The notes beneath the pieces were generated by a model. It saw only the letters and a list, made by a program, of their open reading frames with translations. It ran no database searches and was not told the origin of the DNA. Positions 35,374 to 43,912 of a DNA stretch of 60,673 nucleotides are shown in pieces. Every line of letters begins with the position of its first letter. Within the stretch, counting starts at the first letter, position 1. Both the position numbers and the translations under genes were made by a program. Source of the stretch: Acidimicrobiaceae bacterium (GTDB lineage Bacteria > Actinomycetota > Acidimicrobiia > Acidimicrobiales > Poriferisodalaceae); assembly GCA_905182565.1 (NCBI GenBank), contig CAJJCB010000016.1, positions 1 through 60,673 of the forward strand, read 5' to 3'.

Positions 35374-36174
35374 GTGTTCACTCCCTCACCGCTTCCGCCC
35401 TCAAACCTAAATACTTCCGAGTCGGTATGGATTCCTGTTCGATCAGGAACCATCTTTGTGGAACCGGGTGGCGGACTGGTTAAGTCCTCGGAGCAGCCGA
35501 TCGCCGCTCCGACAACATTTTTAGGTGCGCTCGATGGTTACGGAGTTTATGCAATCGATCTTCATGACACCTCCGAAGAGGGAGATCTTGAACCCGTCAA
35601 TTTACGAAAACTGTACGGGAGAATCCCTGATGAGGAATGGGTTGTTTGCGGCAGGGCTGAACAAATAGTTAATTACGACAGGACACATGTTTACTGCGGA
35701 CGGTGCGCTACTCCAACTAACACCAACGCGCATGACCGAGGAAAGGTATGCCCCAGTTGTAAACACATGGCTTTCCCGAGGCTCAGCCCAGCGATGATCG
35801 TTCTAGTGGAGCGCGAAGACGAAGTGTTATTAGCGTGGGGCAGACAGTTCCCTGGCCGTTTTTTCAGCACACTTGCAGGATTTGTTGAACCGGGAGAAAG
35901 CCTTGAACAGGCCGTCGAACGAGAGGTCATGGAAGAGGTCGGCCTTTCGGTCTCAGATATTAAATACTTCGGCAGTCAGCCTTGGCCTTTCCCTCATTCC
36001 CTGATGTGTGGTTTCCACTGCACTTACAGCGGAGGGGAAATACTGATTCAAGAAGAAGAGATAGTTGAAGCTGGGTGGTTTAAAGCTACTGATCTGCCGC
36101 CCTGCCCAGTTGGCGGGATGTCGATAGCGGGTTGGCTCATTAAAGATTGGCTTGATCGGCAAAAAATTAGTTAG
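35374..36174 (+). CDS. nudC: NAD(P)H pyrophosphatase / NAD-cap decapping enzyme NudC
   Basis: 266 residues. Zinc ribbon CGRC...CPSC at mid-protein, then a complete Nudix box (GFVEPGESLEQAVEREVMEEVG fits G-x5-E-x7-RE-x2-EE-x-G) and the family-specific motif SQPWPFPHS just after it. Hydrolyses NADH to NMNH plus AMP and can remove NAD caps from RNA. The start is GTG 35374. It follows lexA on the same strand by 64 bases. Confidence 0.95.
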   Translation: MFTPSPLPPSNLNTSESVWIPVRSGTIFVEPGGGLVKSSEQPIAAPTTFLGALDGYGVYAIDLHDTSEEGDLEPVNLRKLYGRIPDEEWVVCGRAEQIVNYDRTHVYCGRCATPTNTNAHDRGKVCPSCKHMAFPRLSPAMIVLVEREDEVLLAWGRQFPGRFFSTLAGFVEPGESLEQAVEREVMEEVGLSVSDIKYFGSQPWPFPHSLMCGFHCTYSGGEILIQEEEIVEAGWFKATDLPPCPVGGMSIAGWLIKDWLDRQKIS

Positions 36175-36186
36175 ATAAAAAATATT

Positions 36187-37011
36187 TTACTTGCGGACTC
36201 TGATAACTCCCTGCTGAGCAACAGTCGCAACAAGTAGCCCTTCGGCATCAAAAACATCTCCGGTAGCTAGCCCCCTAGTGCCTCTAATTTGGTGGGGAGC
36301 TAAATCAAAAAGGAGCCATTCGTCAGCTCGTACCGGCCTATGGAACCAGACTGCATGGTCTAATGAAGCCGCCATATAAACGTCATCCCAGCTTTCGCCT
36401 GCCTTATCGCTTAGAAGGGAATTAGCCGGGTGGGCGCTAACAACTGCGTCCATCGCGTTGGTATCTGACAAATACGCTAACGCAGCGAAATGGTCATCAA
36501 CGGTATCAGGTAACGTGTCGGTGAATCTAGCCCACACTCTATGGCGCGCTGGGTCTGTAGATTCTGATTCCAGACGTGCATCTAACCCAATACCCCATTC
36601 TATTTTCTCGGAATCAGCGGGAGATCGAACATCAGGCGGGAAAATTGAAGTTGATATGTCAGGTCCTTCCTCATCGCGTTGAAAAGAACAAGACAAGTTC
36701 AATATTGCTCCCCCGCTTTGGCGAGCTACTACCCGGCGAGTAGAGAAACTTCTGCCATTTCGAAGCCGGTCAACTTCGTAGCGCACCGGCTCATTCGGGT
36801 CTCCACCTAAAATAAAGTAAGCATGCAAAGAATGAACGCTATGCCCCTCGACATCGATAGTGAGCATGGCAGAGCGGAGGGCTTGAGCAATCACCAGTCC
36901 GCCATAGATTCTACCCCATTCATATGCAGGGCTCTCTCCAACAAACGCGTCAGCTCCATGCGGCTCAAGCCTTAATATTTTATTTCCGAAACCATTTTTT
37001 TGTTCCGTCAT
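36187..37011 (-). CDS. tesB: Acyl-CoA thioesterase II (TesB family)
   Basis: A double-hotdog thioesterase, 274 residues. The family signatures RIYGGLVIAQALRSA, SVHSLHAYFILGGDP and RNGRSFSTRRVVA are in the first half; the second half has VWFHRPVRADEWLLFD and TRGLATGDVFDAEG. ATG 37011 overlaps the cysS stop as ATGA, so the upstream frame start is rejected. Probably hydrolyses medium/long acyl-CoA. Confidence 0.92.
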   Translation of the reverse strand: MTEQKNGFGNKILRLEPHGADAFVGESPAYEWGRIYGGLVIAQALRSAMLTIDVEGHSVHSLHAYFILGGDPNEPVRYEVDRLRNGRSFSTRRVVARQSGGAILNLSCSFQRDEEGPDISTSIFPPDVRSPADSEKIEWGIGLDARLESESTDPARHRVWARFTDTLPDTVDDHFAALAYLSDTNAMDAVVSAHPANSLLSDKAGESWDDVYMAASLDHAVWFHRPVRADEWLLFDLAPHQIRGTRGLATGDVFDAEGLLVATVAQQGVIRVRK

Positions 37012-38396
37012 GCTCTGAACCATATGGCGCCATTCGGGGTGTCCTCAACCGTAATACCCATCTCAAGCAGCTCATCTCGGATCTGATCAGCGACCATAAA
37101 GTTTTTTTCAGATCTTGCATCGAATCTTCGTTTCATCATTATTTCGATTTCGACGGCCGAATCTTTGGGTTCGATCAAAGTGCCTGTATCTACAGAAATT
37201 CCGAGAACAGCAAATATGGAGATGCATGAACTGGCTATTTCCGATGCATCTGCAACGTTTTCATCATCAAGAGCGGCGTTAGCTTGCCTCATTAGCCTGA
37301 AGGCGGTGTCGACCGCACTCGGAGTACTAAAATCATCGTCCATCGCTGAGATAAAACTTTTTTTAGAGGCTTCATCCATTTTTGTATCTGAAATTGAGAC
37401 GTTAGCTTGTGCCATTCGTCGCCCAAAAGAATCTAATCTTTTAACAGCTTCTGACGCTGCCATGAGAGACTCCCGACCCATCTCCATAGCTTTACGGTAG
37501 TGAGTCTGCAGAGCTAATAGCCGAAGAGCACGGGGCCCAGCAATATCAATTGCTTCTTCCAGATTTGTGAAGTTTCCAAGAGATTTAGACATTTTTTCGC
37601 CACTGACATTGACCATTGAGCTGTGAATCCAGTGTCGAGTGAATGGCTTTCCAAGAGCGTTTACTTGCGCTAACTCATTCTGGTGATGTGGGAACGTCAA
37701 GTCATCTCCTCCGCCGTGAATATCGAACCCTTCGCCTAGGGCACTTAAAGACATGGCTACGCATTCGGTGTGCCAACCTGGACGCCCTTTACCCCAAGGG
37801 GTATCCCAGCTTGGTTCTCCTGGTTTCGTAGATTTCCAGAGAGCAAAATCTAGCGGAGATTTTTTGGACTCATCAACGCCTACTCGGCTTCCAGCATCTT
37901 CGAGAAGCTGATCGAGGGAACGTCCAGCTAATTTTCCGTAAGTAGTATCGTTTTGAACTGAAAAGTAGATTCCTTTGCCTTTCAGTTCGTAAGCAGCATC
38001 ATTTTTTAGAAGCTGGTCAATCACTTCGATCATGCCTTCAATGAATTGGGTTGCGTGTGGGCGAGAGTCAGCTGGCAATATCCCTAATCGAATCATTTGT
38101 TTGTCGTAAGCAACTGTGAACTCGGCAGCTACGTCTGATTCAGTTCTGTTCTCTATTTCTGCTCGACGTATGATCTTGTCGTCTATGTCAGTGACGTTGG
38201 AGGCCATTGTCACTGCGAGGCCTGACCACGTTAGATAGCGCCGTATCATGTCGTAAGTGAGAGCTGTGCGCCCATGCCCTAAATGTGGCACGTCGTAGAC
38301 GGTTGGGCCACACACATACATTGCTACTTCGCCGGGTTGACGCGACTCAAAGAGCACTTTACGTCGCTGCATACTGTCAAATACTTCAAGGGCCAC
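37008..38396 (-). CDS. cysS: Cysteinyl-tRNA synthetase
   Basis: Class I synthetase of 462 residues. It begins with MYVCGPTVYD (zinc Cys), HIGH variant HLGHGRT, the zinc-binding CysHis region GWHTECVAMS and HGGGDDLTFPHHQNE, and KMSKS in GEKMSKSLGN. A full C-terminal tail is present, ruling out the shorter mycothiol ligase MshC. GTG 38396 is the start, with no strong ribosome site. Coupled to tesB. Confidence 0.95.
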   Translation of the reverse strand: MALEVFDSMQRRKVLFESRQPGEVAMYVCGPTVYDVPHLGHGRTALTYDMIRRYLTWSGLAVTMASNVTDIDDKIIRRAEIENRTESDVAAEFTVAYDKQMIRLGILPADSRPHATQFIEGMIEVIDQLLKNDAAYELKGKGIYFSVQNDTTYGKLAGRSLDQLLEDAGSRVGVDESKKSPLDFALWKSTKPGEPSWDTPWGKGRPGWHTECVAMSLSALGEGFDIHGGGDDLTFPHHQNELAQVNALGKPFTRHWIHSSMVNVSGEKMSKSLGNFTNLEEAIDIAGPRALRLLALQTHYRKAMEMGRESLMAASEAVKRLDSFGRRMAQANVSISDTKMDEASKKSFISAMDDDFSTPSAVDTAFRLMRQANAALDDENVADASEIASSCISIFAVLGISVDTGTLIEPKDSAVEIEIMMKRRFDARSEKNFMVADQIRDELLEMGITVEDTPNGAIWFRA

Positions 38397-38718
38397 GGCT
38401 ACATCTACAAATCAGTCAATCCCTCAAAAAGGGCGGTCGAACACTGACCGATGGTACCGGACCGAATCCCATTCAAGTAGCCCTCGGATGATTGCTTGCT
38501 AAGCCACAAGGATTAGCTTCAAGAATTTCAATAAAGCTTGTAACTATTTGGGGTATGGCATCGATCGCCAGAACGTATTATGTAGCCTTTTGGGACACCG
38601 GTTTTTGACCACCAGCAATCTGTGTAGATAAGCAAGACTTCTAACGGTGGCATCTCAGTTCTGTCCGAACTAAAAAATTAGTAATTGCGTGCATCAACCT
38701 CTCCCCCAAGGAATTCTG
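38397..38718. other. Intergenic region between cysS and the MMPL gene
   Basis: About 320 bases with divergent flanking genes, so both promoters must lie here. On the cysS strand I see CGGTC-AGTGTTC-GACCG followed by CCCT-TTTTG-AGGG just ahead of the gene, a possible leader structure. It lacks the conserved T-box sequence. No ORF of interest. Confidence 0.4.
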
Positions 38719-41001
38719 ATGGCAAATTTTTTATATTCACTTGGCCGCTCCTGTGTACGTCACAAGCTTAGAACCATTCTGATTTGGCTTGCTACTGCTT
38801 GTGTGCTCATTGGTTTGAACAATGCTGTCGGCGGTGAACTGACTAACGGGTTCAATGTTCCGGGTTTGGATAGTCAGAAAGCATATGATTTGCTTGTAGA
38901 AGAGTTCCCTCAGCAAGGAGGCATCAGCGCAAACGTTGTCGTTAAAGCCCCAGAGGGGGCAACTTTAAGCGAAGACACACAACAGAACGCCATCCAAAAT
39001 CTTTCCGCCGCTTTGCTTAGCCTTTCGGATGTCGAATCGATAGTTCCTCCAATGTTCGGGGTGACTATCAGCGAAGATAACGCCATCGGTCTTTTCACTG
39101 TTCAACTGGTCTCTGAACCACTTCCAACATACGCAACCATTGAACGGTTGCAGGAAGTAGCTGTTACAGCTTTAGCTGGTAGCGATGCTCTCCAAATAGA
39201 ATTCGGTGGCGATCTTTACAATGTCGCAGATGAACCCGAGACGGGTGTTGGTGAAGCGGCGGGGCTAGTAATGGCTGTCGTCATTTTGTTGCTCGCTTTC
39301 GGCAGCGTGGTAGCTATGGGACTACCAATAGGGATAGCGCTGTTCGGTTTAGCTATTGGAATCGGTGGAATCATTGGACTGGTAGCTATAGCCATGGACG
39401 TTCCGGAATGGACACCCAATTTAGCGTCGATGATTGGGCTTGGCGTCGGAATCGACTATGCGTTGTTCGTTGTAACCAGATTCCGGGAAGGCCTAGCTGA
39501 TGGTCTAACAGTTGAAGACGCTGCTGGGAGAGCGAACGCTACCGCTGGACTTTCAGTAATTTTTGCCGGTGGCACAGTAATGATCGCCATTTTGGGTCTT
39601 TGCATGGCTGGGATTCCTTTCATGACAGCAGCAGCAGTCGCTGTATCAATTGTCGTGGCCATACTCGTCATTGCCTCAGTAACTCTCCTCCCGGCGATGT
39701 TGGGCTTAGCAGGACATCGGGTTAACTCCAAAAAAGTTCGTAATCGCAGTGTTAAGGAGACACCCGATGCCAGTAAACGCCGGTTGACGGGTGGAATGGC
39801 CGGGTTGAAAATAGTCTTTCGGGTTAGTCCGTTATCCAACTCGATGAGTTCGATAACGGAGACACCCGGTGCCAGTAAACGCTGGTTGGCTTGGGGGAAT
39901 CACGTATCGAAATTTGCTTGGCCATATTTAATTGGGACCACCGTGTTGCTCATTGGGTTGACGGCGCCAGTATTAAAGCTAGACCTCGGATTTCCCGATC
40001 AAGGCAACAGTCCACAAGACTCGACTGCTCGGAAAGCCTACGATCTCTTGACCGAAGGGTTTGGGGCTGGTTTTAATGGCCCACTCGTTATTGCCATCAA
40101 TACATCCATAGTGGACAAGGCTGAGATACCTGGCCTTGCCGCTGCCATCGCAGAAGATTCTGGTGTTGCATTCGTTCAGACACCTCAGTTCAGCTCAGTA
40201 GGTGAAGCTGCGAGCATCATTGTTATCCCATTTACCGCTCCCCAAGCTAAAGAGACTGTAGATCTTCTAACACGCATAAGATCTCAGATTTTTCCAAACA
40301 TTTTAACTAACCCACAAGGCGCTCATGTTGGCGGCGGGACCGCTTCTTTCTCAGATGTGTCTGATCGGGTTGCAGGTAGAACACCCATATTCATAGCATC
40401 AGTGATCTTGCTGAGTTTCATTCTCCTCATGCTGGTTTTCAGGTCGATTTTAGTGCCAGTCAAGGCCGCTATTTTGAACTTACTTTCGATAGGTGCCGCT
40501 TACGGAGTTTTGGTTATGGTATTCCAGTGGGGCTGGGGTCTTAGCATCATCGGCCTCTCAGAACCTGTTCCGATTGTTTCGTTTATCCCAATGTTTATGT
40601 TCGCTATCCTGTTTGGGCTTTCAATGGACTACGAAGTGTTTCTGCTTAGCCGGGTCAAAGAGGAATATCTCATACACAAAGACAACACGCGTAGTGTCAT
40701 CTTCGGCATCTCGAACACGGCACGAGTGATTACATCGGCTGCGCTAATAATGATTGTTGTGTTCTTAGGGTTCGTAACTAACGCTGATCCGATACTCAAG
40801 ATGCTGGGGCTTGGCTTAGCCACAGCTATTTTTGTTGACGCCACAATTGTCCGCGTTATTTTAGTTCCTGCGTCAATGAAGCTGATGGGAGACGCTAACT
40901 GGTGGTTCCCGAAGTGTCTAAGTTGGTTACCCCGTCTAGATATCGAAGGCGAAACAGGTTTACCTGAACGCCAGTACGAGTTAACTGATCAAAGTACTTA
41001 A
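38719..41001 (+). CDS. MMPL/RND-family membrane exporter
   Basis: A 760-residue inner-membrane protein with the two-fold MMPL layout: one helix, an extracytoplasmic domain, then five helices (around MAVVILLLAFGSVVAMG, LGVGIDYALFVVTRFREGL, and so on), a cytoplasmic linker, and a repeat of the pattern (second half has FGLSMDYEVFLLSRVKEEY). The GxDY and MDYE motifs hold the proton-relay Asp residues. ATG 38719 has AAGGA six bases upstream. The linker carries a duplicated stretch of 34 residues (see separate entry). Likely exports lipids or drugs; the substrate is unknown. The 3' end overlaps the next gene by 21 bases. Confidence 0.9.
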   Translation: MANFLYSLGRSCVRHKLRTILIWLATACVLIGLNNAVGGELTNGFNVPGLDSQKAYDLLVEEFPQQGGISANVVVKAPEGATLSEDTQQNAIQNLSAALLSLSDVESIVPPMFGVTISEDNAIGLFTVQLVSEPLPTYATIERLQEVAVTALAGSDALQIEFGGDLYNVADEPETGVGEAAGLVMAVVILLLAFGSVVAMGLPIGIALFGLAIGIGGIIGLVAIAMDVPEWTPNLASMIGLGVGIDYALFVVTRFREGLADGLTVEDAAGRANATAGLSVIFAGGTVMIAILGLCMAGIPFMTAAAVAVSIVVAILVIASVTLLPAMLGLAGHRVNSKKVRNRSVKETPDASKRRLTGGMAGLKIVFRVSPLSNSMSSITETPGASKRWLAWGNHVSKFAWPYLIGTTVLLIGLTAPVLKLDLGFPDQGNSPQDSTARKAYDLLTEGFGAGFNGPLVIAINTSIVDKAEIPGLAAAIAEDSGVAFVQTPQFSSVGEAASIIVIPFTAPQAKETVDLLTRIRSQIFPNILTNPQGAHVGGGTASFSDVSDRVAGRTPIFIASVILLSFILLMLVFRSILVPVKAAILNLLSIGAAYGVLVMVFQWGWGLSIIGLSEPVPIVSFIPMFMFAILFGLSMDYEVFLLSRVKEEYLIHKDNTRSVIFGISNTARVITSAALIMIVVFLGFVTNADPILKMLGLGLATAIFVDATIVRVILVPASMKLMGDANWWFPKCLSWLPRLDIEGETGLPERQYELTDQST
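39756..39888 (+). repeat. 31-bp direct repeat flanking an in-frame palindromic element
   Basis: Two copies of a 31-base sequence (39756-39786 and 39858-39888, 29 of 31 identical, starting GGAGACACCC) lie 102 bases apart, a multiple of three. Immediately before the second copy is a 27-base imperfect palindrome (39831-39857, arms GTTATCCAACTC and GAGTTCGATAAC, loop GAT). The protein thus reads ETPDASKRRL... and ETPGASKRWL... in the same frame. Confidence 0.8.
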
Positions 41002-41661
41002 CGTCCAAACGGTCAGATTATGGGCAGCATGCAGACCTAGGCCAGCGAACCATCCGTAACGAACACGTCCGATAGTAAATACTAGCCCTAGCCACAACTG
41101 CGGACTGACCACAAAAGGCGCTGCCAGGATCGCTCCAATTGACCAGTCAACTTCGAAATTCACTAAATGAACCAGCCCGAAAATAGTTACAGCAATCCAA
41201 ATAGGCCACTTCGGATTGTCACGCCACCAATTATCGACGCTTTGTTTCAAAGGTCGCACTGCCCAGACAGACAAACAAACTATTGAAATGATAATTAAGG
41301 GCCAAGCGACCATTAGGGCCCCAATAGCGCAACTCAACGCGACGAGCGGTAATGAAAGGTTTGCTTGGAGCGGTAATCTATATGTCAATTCTTCGAGAAC
41401 AGGAGCGATCAACACAACCAGTAGTAGCTGCTGCCAAGAAGAATACAGATCAAGTTCTGATTCCAGAATGCTGGTGTACCCAGCTGCTTCAGATACTGCC
41501 GCGAATAGTTGCCACGCAGCGAGCGAGCCGACAAAGCCACAAATGAAAAGAATAGCTAAGCCTTTCAACCGATGTTGAGACTTTCCGGCCCTTAACCAGT
41601 CAGGATTGAGCAGAAAACGAAAGCTGAGGCGAATGTCCTCGCTAAACGAATCGTTTTCCAT
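40981..41661 (-). CDS. CPBP-type intramembrane metalloprotease-like protein
   Basis: 226 residues with about seven hydrophobic segments. The pattern of this family is visible: EExxxR in PVLEELTYR, FxxxH in FGLVHLVNF, and a later His pair with Asn in HAAHNL. These are the proposed zinc-binding residues of CAAX protease/bacteriocin-processing (CPBP) enzymes. The middle portion has an inserted polar loop (RPLKQSVDNWWRDNPK). The target is unknown. It converges with the MMPL gene and overlaps its end. Confidence 0.8.
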   Translation of the reverse strand: MENDSFSEDIRLSFRFLLNPDWLRAGKSQHRLKGLAILFICGFVGSLAAWQLFAAVSEAAGYTSILESELDLYSSWQQLLLVVLIAPVLEELTYRLPLQANLSLPLVALSCAIGALMVAWPLIIISIVCLSVWAVRPLKQSVDNWWRDNPKWPIWIAVTIFGLVHLVNFEVDWSIGAILAAPFVVSPQLWLGLVFTIGRVRYGWFAGLGLHAAHNLTVWTLSTLIS

Positions 41662-41968
41662 ACACCACTTACTTTCGAATCGTGAGGCCTTAGGACTTAA
41701 AGATCCCCAGCTTAACTGTGGAACTTAATCTCGACTCTCACACGCACACTGCGATCACCACTTTCCACAAAAAAGTTCTTAAAAATCTACAGCTACTTCT
41801 ACTAGAAAACAAATTATTGAAGTCATGCACTCCGAGATTTAGCCCAAAAGTTACAAACTACCTTTACCAAATTTAGGAGATAGAAGAGTGAACCGTGATT
41901 TTACAGATCAACCTAAGTGGTCAACCGATTCTCGAACTTAAGACTTCATAATCTGACAGGGAATTCCT
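41662..41968. other. Intergenic region, 307 bases
   Basis: AT-rich spacer between two minus-strand genes. A 17-codon plus-strand frame (GTG 41888 to TAA 41941) follows AGGAG at good spacing, but is too short to support. Otherwise nothing is seen. Confidence 0.3.
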
Positions 41969-43912
41969 TTAGTTACTACTTAGCTCCTCGAGCTGGCTAT
42001 CGCTAAAGGCAGATAACTGTTCTGACGTAAACTGAGAAATTTGTTCTTGCGTTAATTCCCCTAAGGAAGAAGCTGGTAATTTTCGTATTTGCGCCGAACT
42101 CAACGCGGCTAAAACTCCCGAATCCAGTGAAGCAACTTGTCCCGGGCTAAATCCTGCTACGGCACTAGGCTCTAGCGCTGAGACTTGGTCTGCTTCTAAC
42201 GCGCCGAAGGCTTCTTCAGACAGTTCAGCAATTTGAGAAGGCCGAAGTTCTGCAAAAACAACGCTGCTAATCGTCTCTACCTGACTCGCCGTTAATGCAC
42301 TCAATGCATGCGGCGACAACTTGCTGAACTGCTCCGAATTTACTGCTACCGGTTGCAAGAATGTCGCTTCGAGATTTACGTCTTTCAGAAGATCAGCATC
42401 TGGTTCGGCTTTCAAAAACGCAACTTCAGAAGGTGCGTCGGTTAGATCTTCAGGCTCTACTTGAAAAAATGCTGCTTGAACATCATTAGCTGCGACTTCG
42501 GCGGCGTCTTCTGCTGCACTCACACTGGCTGCCTTGAAAAAGGCCGCTATTTCTTCTTCTTCACTTTCTTCGATAGCTGCTGCTAAGGCTGGAGGAAGCT
42601 CATTTTCATCTGAGAAGAAGAAGTTGTTTCCTGACTTCAACATGTCCATTTCATCATCCGGTCCAAAACCATTAGGACCGAAATCGCCTTCTTCACCTGG
42701 CGGGCCAAACGAGCTGAAAAACGAATTCAAACCGCCTTCATCTTCACCCTCAGGACCGTCACCAGGACCAAAAGACATGAAACCACGGAAACCATCATCA
42801 CCATCATCACCATCAGGACCAAAGGCACCCTCCGGCATCTCTGGACGACCGGCAATATCATCTTCGAAACCCATCGCCATCATCATGGATTCCATCATGT
42901 CAGCCATCTGATCTGGATCTAAACTGTCGAGCTCATCTTGAGAAGGCATCATTTCCATCATCATCGAACCAGAAGGCATCTGACTCGGATCAAAATCGTC
43001 ACCCTCAGGACCAAAGAAATTGCCACCAAAGCCTTGCGGCATAAAATCGCCATCTGGACCATTAGGACCAAAATCAGAACCATCTTCAGGGCCGAAGAAG
43101 AAGTTATTTCCTGACTTCAACATGTCCATTTCATCATCCGGTCCAAAACCATTAGGACCGCCGTCTTCACCGGGAGGACCAAACGAGCCGAAGAACGAAT
43201 TCAAACCGCCTTCATCTTCACCCTCAGGACCATCACCAGGACCAAACACCATGAAACCACGAAAACCGTCATCACCCTCAGGACCGAAATCGCCGTCATC
43301 GCCAGGAGGACCAAAATCAGGTAAATCATCTTCGAAACCGAACATGCTCATCATGGATTCCATCATGTCAGCCATCTGATCTGGATCTAAACTGTCGAGA
43401 TCATCTTGAGGAGGCATCATTTCCATCATCATGGAACCCGGAGGCGGACTCTCCCAATCATCACCCTCGGAGCTAAAGAAATTGCCACCAAAGCCTTGCG
43501 GCATAGAATCGCCATCTTCTCCGGGAGGACCAAAATCGCCGTCATCACCGCGAGGACCAAAATCGCCGTCATCACCGCGAGGACCAAAATCGCCGTCATC
43601 ACCAGGACCGCCAGGACCGCCGTCATCACCAGGACCGCCAGGACCGCCGTCATCACCAGGACCGCCAGGACCGCCAGGACCAGAATCACTAGGACCAGGA
43701 CCAGGACCAGAATCACTAGGACCAGGACCAGGACCAGGACCAGGAGCAGGACCAGGAGCAGGACCAGGAGCAGGACCAGGACCACTACTATGATTGTCAG
43801 CAGCAGCCAACGCAGGCGATAGAACAAGCATCGTTGCAGCGAGAAGCACCGTGATAGCCAATCGGGCCTTGGTCATCACTTTACGCTGCATAGTCTCTAG
43901 TTCGTCCCGCAT
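41969..43912 (-). CDS. Secreted collagen-like, repetitive acidic protein
   Basis: 647 residues, no family recognised. Order: signal peptide (1-38, core AITVLLAATMLVL, cleavage near ALAAADN); Gly-Pro-rich region 44-79; 19 uninterrupted Gly-X-Y triplets 80-136, collagen-like; two tandem about 150-residue units (137-290 and 291-433) starting MPQGFGGNFF and containing MMMEMMP and LDPDQMADMMESM; a region 440-525 with repeated AFF/AFL-containing segments; and seven 16-residue repeats plus a half (528-647), consensus Q-[VI]-x-x-L-x-x-x-x-L-x-x-L. Very acidic, Met-rich in parts. No anchor is seen, so it is secreted or surface-bound. ATG 43912 has GGAGGG at six bases and overlaps the lipoprotein gene by 16 bases. 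Confidence 0.85.
   Translation of the reverse strand: MRDELETMQRKVMTKARLAITVLLAATMLVLSPALAAADNHSSGPGPAPGPAPGPAPGPGPGPGPSDSGPGPGPSDSGPGGPGGPGDDGGPGGPGDDGGPGGPGDDGDFGPRGDDGDFGPRGDDGDFGPPGEDGDSMPQGFGGNFFSSEGDDWESPPPGSMMMEMMPPQDDLDSLDPDQMADMMESMMSMFGFEDDLPDFGPPGDDGDFGPEGDDGFRGFMVFGPGDGPEGEDEGGLNSFFGSFGPPGEDGGPNGFGPDDEMDMLKSGNNFFFGPEDGSDFGPNGPDGDFMPQGFGGNFFGPEGDDFDPSQMPSGSMMMEMMPSQDELDSLDPDQMADMMESMMMAMGFEDDIAGRPEMPEGAFGPDGDDGDDGFRGFMSFGPGDGPEGEDEGGLNSFFSSFGPPGEEGDFGPNGFGPDDEMDMLKSGNNFFFSDENELPPALAAAIEESEEEEIAAFFKAASVSAAEDAAEVAANDVQAAFFQVEPEDLTDAPSEVAFLKAEPDADLLKDVNLEATFLQPVAVNSEQFSKLSPHALSALTASQVETISSVVFAELRPSQIAELSEEAFGALEADQVSALEPSAVAGFSPGQVASLDSGVLAALSSAQIRKLPASSLGELTQEQISQFTSEQLSAFSDSQLEELSSN
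41972..42331 (-). repeat. Seven-and-a-half 16-residue leucine/glutamine repeats
   Basis: Coding repeats at residues 528-647 of the collagen-like protein, each 48 bases. Examples: QIAELSEEAFGALEAD, QVSALEPSAVAGFSPG, QVASLDSGVLAALSSA. Spacing is exactly 16 with Q at position 1. The DNA has diverged between copies, so selection seems to hold the protein pattern. Confidence 0.8.
42614..43504 (-). repeat. Large tandem duplication in the collagen-like gene
   Basis: Two units of about 430-460 bases start at 43504 and 43042 and encode parallel proteins (MPQGFGGNFF... to ...SGNNFFF). Stretches of more than 50 bases are identical, around 42628-42680 and 43108-43160, so the duplication is recent or kept uniform by conversion. 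Unit B has small insertions relative to A. Confidence 0.85.
43505..43675 (-). repeat. 27-base tandem repeats encoding Gly-X-Y triplets
   Basis: Short repeats of 27 bases (nine codons) encode GGPGGPGDD three times and GDFGPRGDD-type units three times. Further short GPG/PAP repeats follow up to about 43785. Confidence 0.85.

Noticed and set aside
38397-38500. T-box leader upstream of cysS
   Set aside because: A GGTACC-containing stretch and hairpins are there, but not the conserved T-box bulge sequence AGGGTGGNACCGCG.
43406-43822. Long open frames on the plus strand opposite the Gly-Pro repeats
   Set aside because: They consist of repeated low-complexity residues and follow from the repeated codons of the minus-strand gene, which has a signal peptide and a ribosome site.
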